Below, in pieces: positions 15,741 through 22,897 of a stretch of DNA of 64,000 nt. Each line of letters starts with the position of its first letter. Position 1 is the first letter of the stretch. Made by a program: the position numbers and the translations under genes. The DNA is from VRUE01 sp963715625 (GTDB lineage Bacteria; Actinomycetota; Thermoleophilia; Solirubrobacterales; 70-9): NCBI GenBank assembly GCA_963715625.1, contig OY970260.1, positions 2,930,874 to 2,994,873 on the forward strand. The letters are read 5' to 3'. The notes under the pieces were generated by a model, which had not been told where the DNA came from, searched no databases, and worked only from the letters and a program-made list of their open reading frames with translations.

Positions 15741-18245
15741 CTACCGGACGACCAGATTTACCAACTTGCCGGGCACGACGATCTCCTTCTGGATCTCCTT
15801 GCCGTCCAGAAAGCGTGCCACTTTCTCGCTGGCGCGGGCCAGGGCCAGCAGCTCGTCTTCGGGCGCGTCCGCGTCTGCCTCGATTCGGTCGCGCAGCTTG
15901 CCGTTGATCTGGACGACGAGGGTGACGGTGTCGCTCACCAGCAGCGCCGGGTCGGCCTCGGGCCACGGCTGCTCCCAGACGCGGCCGCCCTTCAGCCGCT
16001 CCCAGATCTCGGCGCCCATGTGCGGGGCGAAGGGGAAGACGAGCGAGGCGGCGGTGGCGGTGGCGAAGCGGACGGTGGCATCGCCCTCCGGTTCTCCGTA
16101 GAGGCCTTCCTTGAGCCGGTAGGCCTCGTTGACCAGCTCCATCGTCGCGGCGATCGCGGTGTTGAACTGGAAGCCGCGCTGGAAGTCCCGCGTCACCTTG
16201 TCGATCGCCCAGTGGGCCTTGGCGAGGAGCGTGCGCGCATCGCCCTCGGCCACCGCGGCGTCGAGCTTGGCGGCCTCTCTCGGCTCGACCTCCTCGCAGA
16301 GGCGCCAGAGGCGCGAGAGGAAGCGGTTGACGCCCTCCACCCCCTCGTCGACCCAGTCGGCGTCGCGCTCGGGCGGGCCCATGAAGCAGATGTAGGTGCG
16401 GGCGGTGTCGGCGCCGTAGCGCTCGACGTACTCGGCGGGGCTGACCGTGTTGCCCCGCGACTTCGACATCTTCGCGCCGTCGCGGGTGATCATCCCCTGG
16501 GCGAAGAGGTTGGCGAAGGGCTCCTGCAAGTCGAGATGGCCGCAGTCGGCGAGCGCCTTGGTGAAGAAGCGCGCGTACATCAGGTGCAGGATCGCGTGCT
16601 CGACTCCGCCGATGTACTGGTCGACCGGCAGCCAGTGGTCGGAGGCGGCGCGGTCCCAGGCGGCAACCTCGTTGCGCGGGTCGAGGTAGCGGATGAAGTA
16701 CCAGGAGGAGTCGACGAAGGTGTCCATCGTGTCGGTCTCGCGGCGGGCCGGGCCGCCGCAGCGCGGGCACTCGGTGGAGACCCAGTCCTCGGCGGCGGCC
16801 AGCGGACTGCGCCCCTGGGGGGCGTAGTCCTCGACCTCGGGCAGCTCGACTGGGAGCTGCTCGTCGGGCAACGGCACGATCGCCGGGGCGCCGTCCTCGC
16901 CACATGCGTCGCAGTAGACGACCGGGATCGGCGCGCCCCAGTAGCGCTGGCGCGAGACAAGCCAGTCGCGCAGGCGGTAGTTGACGGCGGAGCGGCCGCG
17001 ACCCTCCTCGGCGAGCCAGGTGACGATCTCCGCGTAGGCCTCGCGGTTGCCCTTGCCGTCGAAGCGCCCCGAGCCGGTCATCGGGCCGTCGCCGGGGTAG
17101 GGCAAGCCGGCGTCGTCGCGGGCGGTTTCCGGATCGGTGCCCTCGATCACCCGCCGCACCGGCAGGTCGAAGGCCCTGGCGAACTCGTAGTCGCGCTCGT
17201 CGTGAGCGGGCACGGCCATGATCGCGCCGGTGCCGTACTCCATCAGCACGTAGTCGGCGACGAACATCGGGATCTCCTCGCCGTTGACCGGGTTGACGAC
17301 GCTGCGGCCGAGCGGCACGCCGGTCTTCTCGCGCTCGGGGGCGCCGCGTTCCTCGGCCGACTCGCGGCCGGCGCGGTCGACGTACTCGCGCACCGCATCC
17401 TCGGCGGGCGTGCCGGCGACGAGCCGCTCCAGCTCGGGGTGCTCGGGGGCGAGAACGAAGAAGGTGGCGCCGAAGAGGGTGTCGGGCCGGGTGGTGAAGA
17501 CCGGGAAGTCGAGGCCCAGCTCCTCGCAGCGGAAGACGACCTCGGCACCCTCGGAGCGGCCGACCCAGTTGCGCTGCATCGTGATCACGTGCTCGGGCCA
17601 GGACTCGAGCAGCTCGAAGTCGGCCAGCAGGCGCTCGGCGTACTCGGTGGTCTTGAAGAACCACTGCTCGAGCTTGCGCTGCACGACCTCGGTGCCGCAG
17701 CGCTCGCAGCGGCCGTCGACGACCTGCTCGTTGGCGAGCACGGTGGCGTCCTTCGGGCACCACTGCACCGGCGCCTCGGCCCGGTAGGCGAGACCGCGCT
17801 CGAGCAGCTGCAGGAAGATCCACTGCGTCCAGCGGTAGTACTCGGGCGTATGGGTCGCCAGTTCGCGCGACCAGTCGATCGAGATGCCCCACTCGCGGAA
17901 CTGGCGCTGGAAGGAGGAGATCGAGCGCTCGGTCGCGACGCGCGGCGGCTCGCCGGTCTTGATCGCGTTGTTCTCCGCCGGCAGGCCGAAGGAGTCGTAG
18001 CCCATCGGGTGGATCACCTCGAAGCCGTGGCGGCGGCGGAAGTGGGCGATCGCGTCGCCGACCGCGTAGCACTTGAGGTGGCCGACATGGGGTTCCCCGG
18101 AGGGGTAGGGCAGCATCTCGAGCACGTAGGACTTCGGCTTGGCGGGGTCGTGGCCGGGCTGGCCGGGGTTGGCGACCTCCCAGGTCTTCTCCTCGGCCCA
18201 GACCCGCTGCCACTTGGCCTCTATCTCTTTCGGGTCGTAGCCCAT
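15741..18245 (-). CDS. leuS: Leucyl-tRNA synthetase
   Basis: Class Ia aminoacyl-tRNA synthetase, 834 residues, bacterial type. The HIGH-like signature is PHVGHLKCYA near residue 50. The CP1 editing domain is present (FTTRPDTLFGATFFVLAPEH and MAVPAHDERDYEFA), the zinc-ribbon-like region is YCDACGEDG, and the catalytic KMSKSRGN lies near residue 590. The C-terminal domain ends with the family-like RFLDGKEIQKEIVVPGKLVN. ATG start at 18245. Family D repeat copy 3 lies 37 bp upstream. Confidence 0.97.
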   Translation of the reverse strand: MGYDPKEIEAKWQRVWAEEKTWEVANPGQPGHDPAKPKSYVLEMLPYPSGEPHVGHLKCYAVGDAIAHFRRRHGFEVIHPMGYDSFGLPAENNAIKTGEPPRVATERSISSFQRQFREWGISIDWSRELATHTPEYYRWTQWIFLQLLERGLAYRAEAPVQWCPKDATVLANEQVVDGRCERCGTEVVQRKLEQWFFKTTEYAERLLADFELLESWPEHVITMQRNWVGRSEGAEVVFRCEELGLDFPVFTTRPDTLFGATFFVLAPEHPELERLVAGTPAEDAVREYVDRAGRESAEERGAPEREKTGVPLGRSVVNPVNGEEIPMFVADYVLMEYGTGAIMAVPAHDERDYEFARAFDLPVRRVIEGTDPETARDDAGLPYPGDGPMTGSGRFDGKGNREAYAEIVTWLAEEGRGRSAVNYRLRDWLVSRQRYWGAPIPVVYCDACGEDGAPAIVPLPDEQLPVELPEVEDYAPQGRSPLAAAEDWVSTECPRCGGPARRETDTMDTFVDSSWYFIRYLDPRNEVAAWDRAASDHWLPVDQYIGGVEHAILHLMYARFFTKALADCGHLDLQEPFANLFAQGMITRDGAKMSKSRGNTVSPAEYVERYGADTARTYICFMGPPERDADWVDEGVEGVNRFLSRLWRLCEEVEPREAAKLDAAVAEGDARTLLAKAHWAIDKVTRDFQRGFQFNTAIAATMELVNEAYRLKEGLYGEPEGDATVRFATATAASLVFPFAPHMGAEIWERLKGGRVWEQPWPEADPALLVSDTVTLVVQINGKLRDRIEADADAPEDELLALARASEKVARFLDGKEIQKEIVVPGKLVNLVVR

Positions 18246-18281
18246 GGGTGGGCGATCTTACGAGGGGCGCAAGGCCTCAGG

Positions 18282-18374
18282 CGCGGTGGGTCCTGTCACC
18301 GATCTGGTGCCACCACCCCTGCGGTAGCTAAAGCTTCCTCGGGGTGGTCCCCCAGATGGGCGCCACCCACCGCG
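18282..18374. repeat. Family D palindromic element, copy 3
   Basis: Termini CGCGGTGGGTCCTGTC and GCGCCACCCACCGCG. Core CCACCACCCCTGCGG...AGCTTCCTCGGGGTGGT matches copy 1 closely. It sits upstream of leuS and downstream of the SpoIIM-like gene. Confidence 0.8.
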
Positions 18375-18471
18375 AGAGACGTATTCGTCCTACTAGCTTT
18401 TTCTCCTCGGCCGTCGGGAAGTGCCCCCCGCGAGCCCGTCCCGGATTCGCCGTCGATGACACGGTCAATAC

Positions 18472-18499
18472 AGCACGCGTGCCCCAGCACGCGTGCCCC
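18472..18499. repeat. Tandem 14-bp duplication
   Basis: Two adjacent copies of AGCACGCGTGCCCC (18472-18485, 18486-18499) just past the SpoIIM-like gene. Each contains the palindrome GCACGCGTGC. Otherwise 18375-18508 holds nothing I can assign. Confidence 0.6.
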
Positions 18500-18508
18500 G
18501 AGCGACGC

Positions 18509-19216
18509 TCAGAAGACCGACGAGAGGGCTTCGAGGACCTGGGGCCAGAGGTAGACCTCGACCGTCGCCGAGGCGACGAGGACGGGGATCGCCAGCAGGA
18601 CGGTGATGAAGGTGGCGGCGAGGAGCTGGTTCCACTCGCCGCGGCGGCTGGCGATCAGCCAGGCGGCGAGAGGCAGGAAGAGGGCGGTCAGCTCGGGGAT
18701 CGCGTGGGGGAGGACGCTGAGCAGGAGCAGGCCGATCGGCATGTGGAGCTGGAAGGCGATCGTCGAGCCCTGGAAGCCGAGGTAGAGCGCCTGGGTCGAG
18801 AGCGAGAAGAGGGTGACGGCGCAGACGAAGAGGATCGCCAGCTCGCCCGCCTTGACGTGGATCCACCGCGAGAGGCCCTTGCGCTGGGCGGCGGCGATCG
18901 GCATCGAGGCCCCGGCGATGAAGCCGGCGACGCAGGCGGTCGCGTGCAGGGCGAGGACCAGCGAGTTGCGATAGAGGATCGGCAGCAGGTCGGCGGGCTC
19001 CGAGGGTTCGGTGAGGCCCGGCAGGTGGATCGGGGTGATGTCGGGCGTGAGCATGCCGGCGACGACCCAGACGGCGCCAAGCAGGGTCAGGGAGATCGCC
19101 AGGCTGAGCGCCGCCCATCCCCGCAGGACCGCCCACGGCCGCCCGTTCCAGGCCTCCAGCGCCGCCCGCGTGTCCTGCATCCCATGCGAGAAGACGTGCT
19201 CGTTGCCCGCGTTCAT
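18509..19216 (-). CDS. SpoIIM-like (stage II sporulation M family) membrane protein
   Basis: 235-residue polytopic protein with about five hydrophobic segments. The last third contains LLLSVLPHAIPELTALFLPLAAWLIASRR, close to the HG(I/F)xELPA pattern of the SpoIIM/DUF95 family. In many non-sporulating bacteria this family is paired with a RDD or MoxR-type gene. Here the nearest RDD gene is 12 kb away. Start chosen at the ATG (19216, MNAGNEHVF); a TTG seven codons upstream is possible. Function unknown. No other sporulation genes are in view. Confidence 0.65.
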   Translation of the reverse strand: MNAGNEHVFSHGMQDTRAALEAWNGRPWAVLRGWAALSLAISLTLLGAVWVVAGMLTPDITPIHLPGLTEPSEPADLLPILYRNSLVLALHATACVAGFIAGASMPIAAAQRKGLSRWIHVKAGELAILFVCAVTLFSLSTQALYLGFQGSTIAFQLHMPIGLLLLSVLPHAIPELTALFLPLAAWLIASRRGEWNQLLAATFITVLLAIPVLVASATVEVYLWPQVLEALSSVF

Positions 19217-19243
19217 CGCAGCTTCATCGACAGGCAAGCGCGG

Positions 19244-19363
19244 CTATTTGAGCGCCGCAGGACCGAGGCGGGCAACTGGTTTGCCCCAGCGCGTCACCAG
19301 GGTCTCTTCGCCGGCCTCTGCACGGCGGACGTACTGGGCGAGCTTGGCGTAGAACTCACCCAT
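19244..19363 (-). CDS. Short Phd/YefM-type antitoxin, orphan or truncated
   Basis: A 39-residue frame: MGEFYAKLAQYVRRAEAGEE followed by TLVTRWGKPVARLGPAALK. The RAEAGEE...VTRxGKPVARL stretch is the hallmark of Phd/YefM antitoxins, which bind DNA by their N-terminus and neutralise a toxin with the C-terminus. The usual 40-residue C-terminal toxin-binding part is missing, and so is a toxin gene. The SpoIIM-like gene follows directly. Homology begins a few residues before the ATG, so the true N-terminus may be lost. Likely a remnant. Confidence 0.5.
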   Translation of the reverse strand: MGEFYAKLAQYVRRAEAGEETLVTRWGKPVARLGPAALK

Positions 19364-19442
19364 GCCGACGGTTTCTTCGAGCTCATCGAGTCCGTTGCGA
19401 TCGGGAAAGCTAGCTTGTGGACCTCATCGCTGAGCCTGAGAA

Positions 19443-19515
19443 TGGAGCTAGTGGGACTCGAACCCACGACCTCCTGACTGCCGGTCAGGCGCTCTTCCAG
19501 CTGAGCTATAGCCCC
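19443..19515 (-). tRNA. tRNA-Ala(GGC)
   Basis: A 73-nt cloverleaf read on the minus strand. The acceptor GGGGCTA pairs with TAGCTCC and carries the G3-U70 alanine identity pair. D stem GCTC/GAGC, anticodon stem CCTGA/TCAGG, T stem GTGGG/CCCAC, discriminator A, no encoded CCA. The anticodon loop reads CCGGCAG, giving anticodon GGC but C rather than U at position 33. Confidence 0.93.
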
Positions 19516-19743
19516 GCGCAACTCGTAATCAGTCGCCCAGTTTACCGCTGCGCGCTGATTGTTCCTCGCGGGTCGCAGACGTAGATGCACCGTACCGCGA
19601 CCCGCGAATAGGGCGACCGGCAGGAGATAACAGCTGCCGAGCTCTTCGCAGTGCACGGCAACGAGATCGACCTCCGATGCGTCGTAAGTCGTCTTCACGT
19701 ATCCCCGGGTCGGCGACGTTGCCTTGTGGTTCGGGTTGTCCAC
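19516..19743 (-). pseudogene. PD-(D/E)XK intron-associated-type endonuclease, C-terminal remnant
   Basis: The minus-strand frame SEVDLVAVHCEELGSCYLLP then RLRPARNNQRAAVNWATDYE resembles the C-terminus of the group I intron-associated PD-(D/E)XK endonuclease family. There the conserved pattern is D-x-F-A-x-Y-C...YL-P and RNNQ...W-A-D-Y. The catalytic N-terminal D/E-x-K half is absent. The frame has no stop and runs directly into the 5' end of the tRNA-Ala gene. It is probably a decayed homing-type gene left at its tRNA target. Confidence 0.55.
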
Positions 19744-19822
19744 GGACTCCGATCATCGAGGCCGCGTCGGGCCCGATCAAGGCTCAACAGTGCCAATAGA
19801 GAGACGAAACCGTGAAAAAGTC

Positions 19823-21019
19823 TCAGGCCTGCGCCGGCTCGGCCACCCGAAAGACCATCCCGGCCTGCTGCAGGCGCCCGAGCAGCGCGTCGCCCATCGC
19901 CTGGGCCGTCGTCACCTGGCCCGCGGTCTCGGGCAGCTCGTCGAGGGCGAGGCAGAGGGCCGACTCGGCGAGCATCTTCGCGGTCTCGTCGTAACCGGGG
20001 TCCCCGCCGGATACCTCGGTGAGGGCCCGCCGCCCGCCGCCCTCGCCGACGAAGGTCACCTTGAACCAGCTCTTCGCGCGCACCGCCTCGCTCGGCCCCT
20101 CGCCCGGCGATTTCGCCTTGAGCAGGAGCTTGCGGGTGGGTGGCAGCGGCGCCAGCAGAGCCGCGGCACCGACGCCGGCAGCGCCGCCGACGAGCGAGTG
20201 CAGGTGCCTGGCGACGATGTTGTGGCCGTAGGTGAAGTCGGGGCCGTAGCGCTCGAGCGCGGCGGCGGAGCGGCGCACGATCGGCCCGTCGATTGTCGGG
20301 AACGCCACCGCCCAGCCGCCCAGCTCCGGGTCCCGGCGCAGCCGGGGCGGGGCCGAGTGGACCTTGCGCCCGGGCGGTCGCTGCTCGGCCTGGCGCCGCC
20401 GGCGCGCGGCGGCGACGGTCTGCCGCCCCCGGGCGAAGGCGTTGATCGCCGAGTGGAAGGTGCCGCCGGAGAACTGGGCGCCCATGCGCACGTAGCCGTT
20501 GACGGTCAGCGGCACGCCCTCGGGCAGCTGCTTCACCGTGAAGTAGGCGCCGAGGTCGTGCGGGATCGAGTCGAAGCCGCAGCAGTGGACGAGCCGCGCC
20601 CCGCTCCGCCGCGCCCGCTCGTGGTAGCCGAGCCACATCCGGTCGACGAACTCGGGCTCTCCCGTGAGGTCGGCGTAGTCGGTGCCGGCGGCAGCGCAGG
20701 CCGCGACCAGCGGCTCTCCGTAGAGGGCGTAGGGGCCGACCGTGGTGGCGACGACCCTGGCCGCCTCGGCGACCTTCGCCAGCGCAGCCGAGTCGGCCGC
20801 GTCGGCTTCGAGCAGCGCCGGTGCCGGGACGCCGGACCGGAGAACCCCCTCGATCCCCGAGCGGACCGCCTCCAGCTTGGCCCGGTTGCGGCCTACCAGA
20901 GCCCAGCGCAGGCCGTCGGGGGCGTTCGCCGCGAGGTACCGCGCAGCCAAGCCGCCGGTGAACCCGGTCGCCCCGAAGAGCGCGAGATCGTATTCCCGCT
21001 CGGCCGCCACCGGGCGCAT
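19823..21019 (-). CDS. Saccharopine dehydrogenase-like NADP-dependent oxidoreductase
   Basis: 398 residues from the ATG at 21019. It begins with a Rossmann fold (LALFGATGFTGGLAARYLA), then TTVGPYALYGEPLVAACAAAGTDYADLTGE, the recognisable saccharopine dehydrogenase/trans-acting enoyl reductase signature. HCCGFDSIPHDLGAY follows. In mycobacteria, homologues act as trans enoyl reductases for lipid chains (Rv2953 type). The substrate here is unknown. The C-terminal half has a hydrophobic stretch (GVGAAALLAPLP) suggesting membrane association. Confidence 0.8.
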   Translation of the reverse strand: MRPVAAEREYDLALFGATGFTGGLAARYLAANAPDGLRWALVGRNRAKLEAVRSGIEGVLRSGVPAPALLEADAADSAALAKVAEAARVVATTVGPYALYGEPLVAACAAAGTDYADLTGEPEFVDRMWLGYHERARRSGARLVHCCGFDSIPHDLGAYFTVKQLPEGVPLTVNGYVRMGAQFSGGTFHSAINAFARGRQTVAAARRRRQAEQRPPGRKVHSAPPRLRRDPELGGWAVAFPTIDGPIVRRSAAALERYGPDFTYGHNIVARHLHSLVGGAAGVGAAALLAPLPPTRKLLLKAKSPGEGPSEAVRAKSWFKVTFVGEGGGRRALTEVSGGDPGYDETAKMLAESALCLALDELPETAGQVTTAQAMGDALLGRLQQAGMVFRVAEPAQA

Positions 21020-21072
21020 TCTTGCGCAAGGGGCCCGGGCCCGCCCACCCCCGCGACGCGGCCGAACCCGGG

Positions 21073-21879
21073 CTACGCGCCGGCCCGGCGGGCGATGTAG
21101 ACCGCCTTGGTGTGCCGATCGATGTCGAAGGGCTGCTTGGGAACGCCGTCCAGGCCGTGGCCGTAGACGTCGAGGCACTCCAGGCCTGCCCGCTCCAGCG
21201 CAGCAAGGATCTCGGCTTCGGGGAAGTGGCGCTGGCGATGAGTTGACGCCTCGCCCACCTCGGTGGAATCGCCCTCGTTCTCACCCAACACTTCCAGGCG
21301 CGACTCGCACACCGAACCGGCGGCAACGTCGGCAGGCGCCAGGCCGCGCCAGACGAACCGCTTGTCGCCCTGCTCCACCACCGAGGTCTCCGCGTAGAAG
21401 GTCCTGTAGACGAGCAGCTCGTTGACGTCGAAGAGGAGCAGGCCGGTGGGTGCGAGGTTGTCCCGCATCCCGCGGAAGGCGTCCTCCAGTTCCCCGGGGC
21501 TCAACAGGTAGTTGATCGCGTCGTCGAGCGCCCAGACGAGATCGAACTCCCCCAGCCTCGGCAACACCCGCATGTCCGCGACCGAGAGCTCGACCGAGTC
21601 GCCCGCTTTCTCCGCGGCCAGCGCCAGCATCGCGGGCGAGAGGTCGCACCCCCTCACCTGCCATCCCCGCGGCAGCATCGGCAGGAAGCTCTTGCCGGTC
21701 CCGCAGGCCACGTCCAGCAGGCGTCTGCCCGTCAGCCCGTTGAGCTCGAGGATCCTCAGCAGGTCCGTCAGCCACCCCTCGTAGTCGTAGTGAGTCGTGA
21801 AGTCGTCATAGACGGGCGCCATCGCCTGGTAGGTGCGAAGCGCCCAGTCCTCGCGCGAGCCGGCAGTGGTTGCGTCCAT
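21073..21879 (-). CDS. SAM-dependent methyltransferase, class I
   Basis: 268 residues from the ATG at 21879 (MDATTAGSREDW). SAM motif I is RRLLDVACGTGKSFLPML, the acidic loop VRGCDLSPAMLALAA, and motif II DLVWALDDAINYLL. The N-terminal YDDFTTHYDYEGWLTDLL resembles small-molecule methyltransferases of the UbiE/MenG-like group. Substrate unknown. It lies 55 bp from tRNA-Arg on one side and 53 bp from the reductase gene on the other. An upstream in-frame start would run into the tRNA region. Confidence 0.8.
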   Translation of the reverse strand: MDATTAGSREDWALRTYQAMAPVYDDFTTHYDYEGWLTDLLRILELNGLTGRRLLDVACGTGKSFLPMLPRGWQVRGCDLSPAMLALAAEKAGDSVELSVADMRVLPRLGEFDLVWALDDAINYLLSPGELEDAFRGMRDNLAPTGLLLFDVNELLVYRTFYAETSVVEQGDKRFVWRGLAPADVAAGSVCESRLEVLGENEGDSTEVGEASTHRQRHFPEAEILAALERAGLECLDVYGHGLDGVPKQPFDIDRHTKAVYIARRAGA

Positions 21880-21933
21880 GGCCAGAAGACCGGCCCTTTG
21901 CTCAAAAAAGTTCCAGTATCGACTGGGGCTCAG

Positions 21934-22006
21934 CACCCCCGCCAGGATTCGAACCTGGGACCCTCGGATTAGAAGTCCGACGCTCTGTCCACTGAGCTAC
22001 GGGGGC
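21934..22006 (-). tRNA. tRNA-Arg(TCT)
   Basis: 73-nt cloverleaf: acceptor GCCCCCG/CGGGGGT with a terminal G-U pair, D stem GCTC/GAGC, anticodon loop CTTCTAA (anticodon TCT), T arm CCAGG-TTCGAAT-CCTGG, discriminator G. CCA is not encoded. Confidence 0.95.
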
Positions 22007-22059
22007 GGGTGCGCCTAGATTAGGCCCTGGCAAGCGGTTTCGCGTAGGATCGCGGGCGC

Positions 22060-22863
22060 ATGCCGAGCGTCGATGCAGGGGGCACGGAGCTTCATTACCT
22101 TCGCAGCGGGGAAGGCGAGCCGCTGCTTTTGATCCAGGGGATGAGCGCCACGCACCTGGCCTGGGGCAGGCCGTTCCTCGCCGAGCTCGAGCCGAGCTTC
22201 GAGTGCATCGTCTTCGACAACCGCGGCATGGGGCTCTCCGGGCGCGCCGAGCTGCCCTTCACGATCGCCGACATGGCCGCCGACACGGCCGCCCTGCTCG
22301 ACGCGCTGGAGCTGGAGACCGTGCACGTGGCCGGCATCTCGATGGGCGGCATGATCGCCCAGGAGCTGGCCCTCGCCCACCCCGAGCGGATCCGCACGCT
22401 GACCATCGGCGCCAGCTACTGCGGCGGCCCGGAGGGGACGCTGATGGCGCCGGAGGACCTGCAGATGCTCGGCGCCGCCTACGCCTCCGGCGAGCCCGAG
22501 CGGGTCTTCCGGGCGATGTGGGAGATCAACCTCTCCCCCGGCTTCCGCGAGGACGACGCGGGCTTCGCCGCCTTCGTCGAGATGGGCTCGCAGCTGCCAG
22601 CCCCCCAGCCGGTCGTCCTGCAGCAGATGCGCGCCTGCGGCGCCCACGACACCCACGGGCGCCTCGGCCGGATCTCGCTCCCCACCCTGGTCATCCACGG
22701 CGACGCCGACCGGCTGCTCGGATACGGCAACGGCCGCGAGATCGCCGCCGCGATCCCGGAGGCCCGCCTCGAGACGCTCGAGGCTGTCGGCCACATGTTC
22801 TGGTGGGAGCAGCCGCAGCGCTCCGCCGAGCTGATCCGCGAGCACGCCCTGGCGCCCGTCTGA
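22060..22863 (+). CDS. Alpha/beta hydrolase, RdmC-like
   Basis: 267-residue alpha/beta hydrolase. The oxyanion region is LLLIQGMSATHLAWG, the FDNRGMGLSGR turn follows, and the nucleophile elbow is GISMGGMIA. Then come the acid (HGDADRLLGYGNG) and the His (EAVGHMFWWEQ). The DNRGxGxS and ISMGGMIAQELA pattern is shared with the 28021-28938 gene and with esterases such as aclacinomycin methylesterase. No signal peptide. TAGGAT (22044-22049) shortly before the ATG could be a -10 giving a nearly leaderless transcript. Confidence 0.85.
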   Translation: MPSVDAGGTELHYLRSGEGEPLLLIQGMSATHLAWGRPFLAELEPSFECIVFDNRGMGLSGRAELPFTIADMAADTAALLDALELETVHVAGISMGGMIAQELALAHPERIRTLTIGASYCGGPEGTLMAPEDLQMLGAAYASGEPERVFRAMWEINLSPGFREDDAGFAAFVEMGSQLPAPQPVVLQQMRACGAHDTHGRLGRISLPTLVIHGDADRLLGYGNGREIAAAIPEARLETLEAVGHMFWWEQPQRSAELIREHALAPV

Positions 22864-22897
22864 GCGGCGCCCGGCCCCGGGAGGCCGCTGCCCAGCT

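Noticed and set aside
19724..21100. Long plus-strand open frames antisense to the reductase gene, and similar long antisense frames over lepA, murJ, leuS, ppdK and the hydrogenase genes
   Set aside because: Composition is Arg/Asp/Gly/His-rich with no family motifs. They are mirror images of high-GC codon bias on the real genes' other strand.
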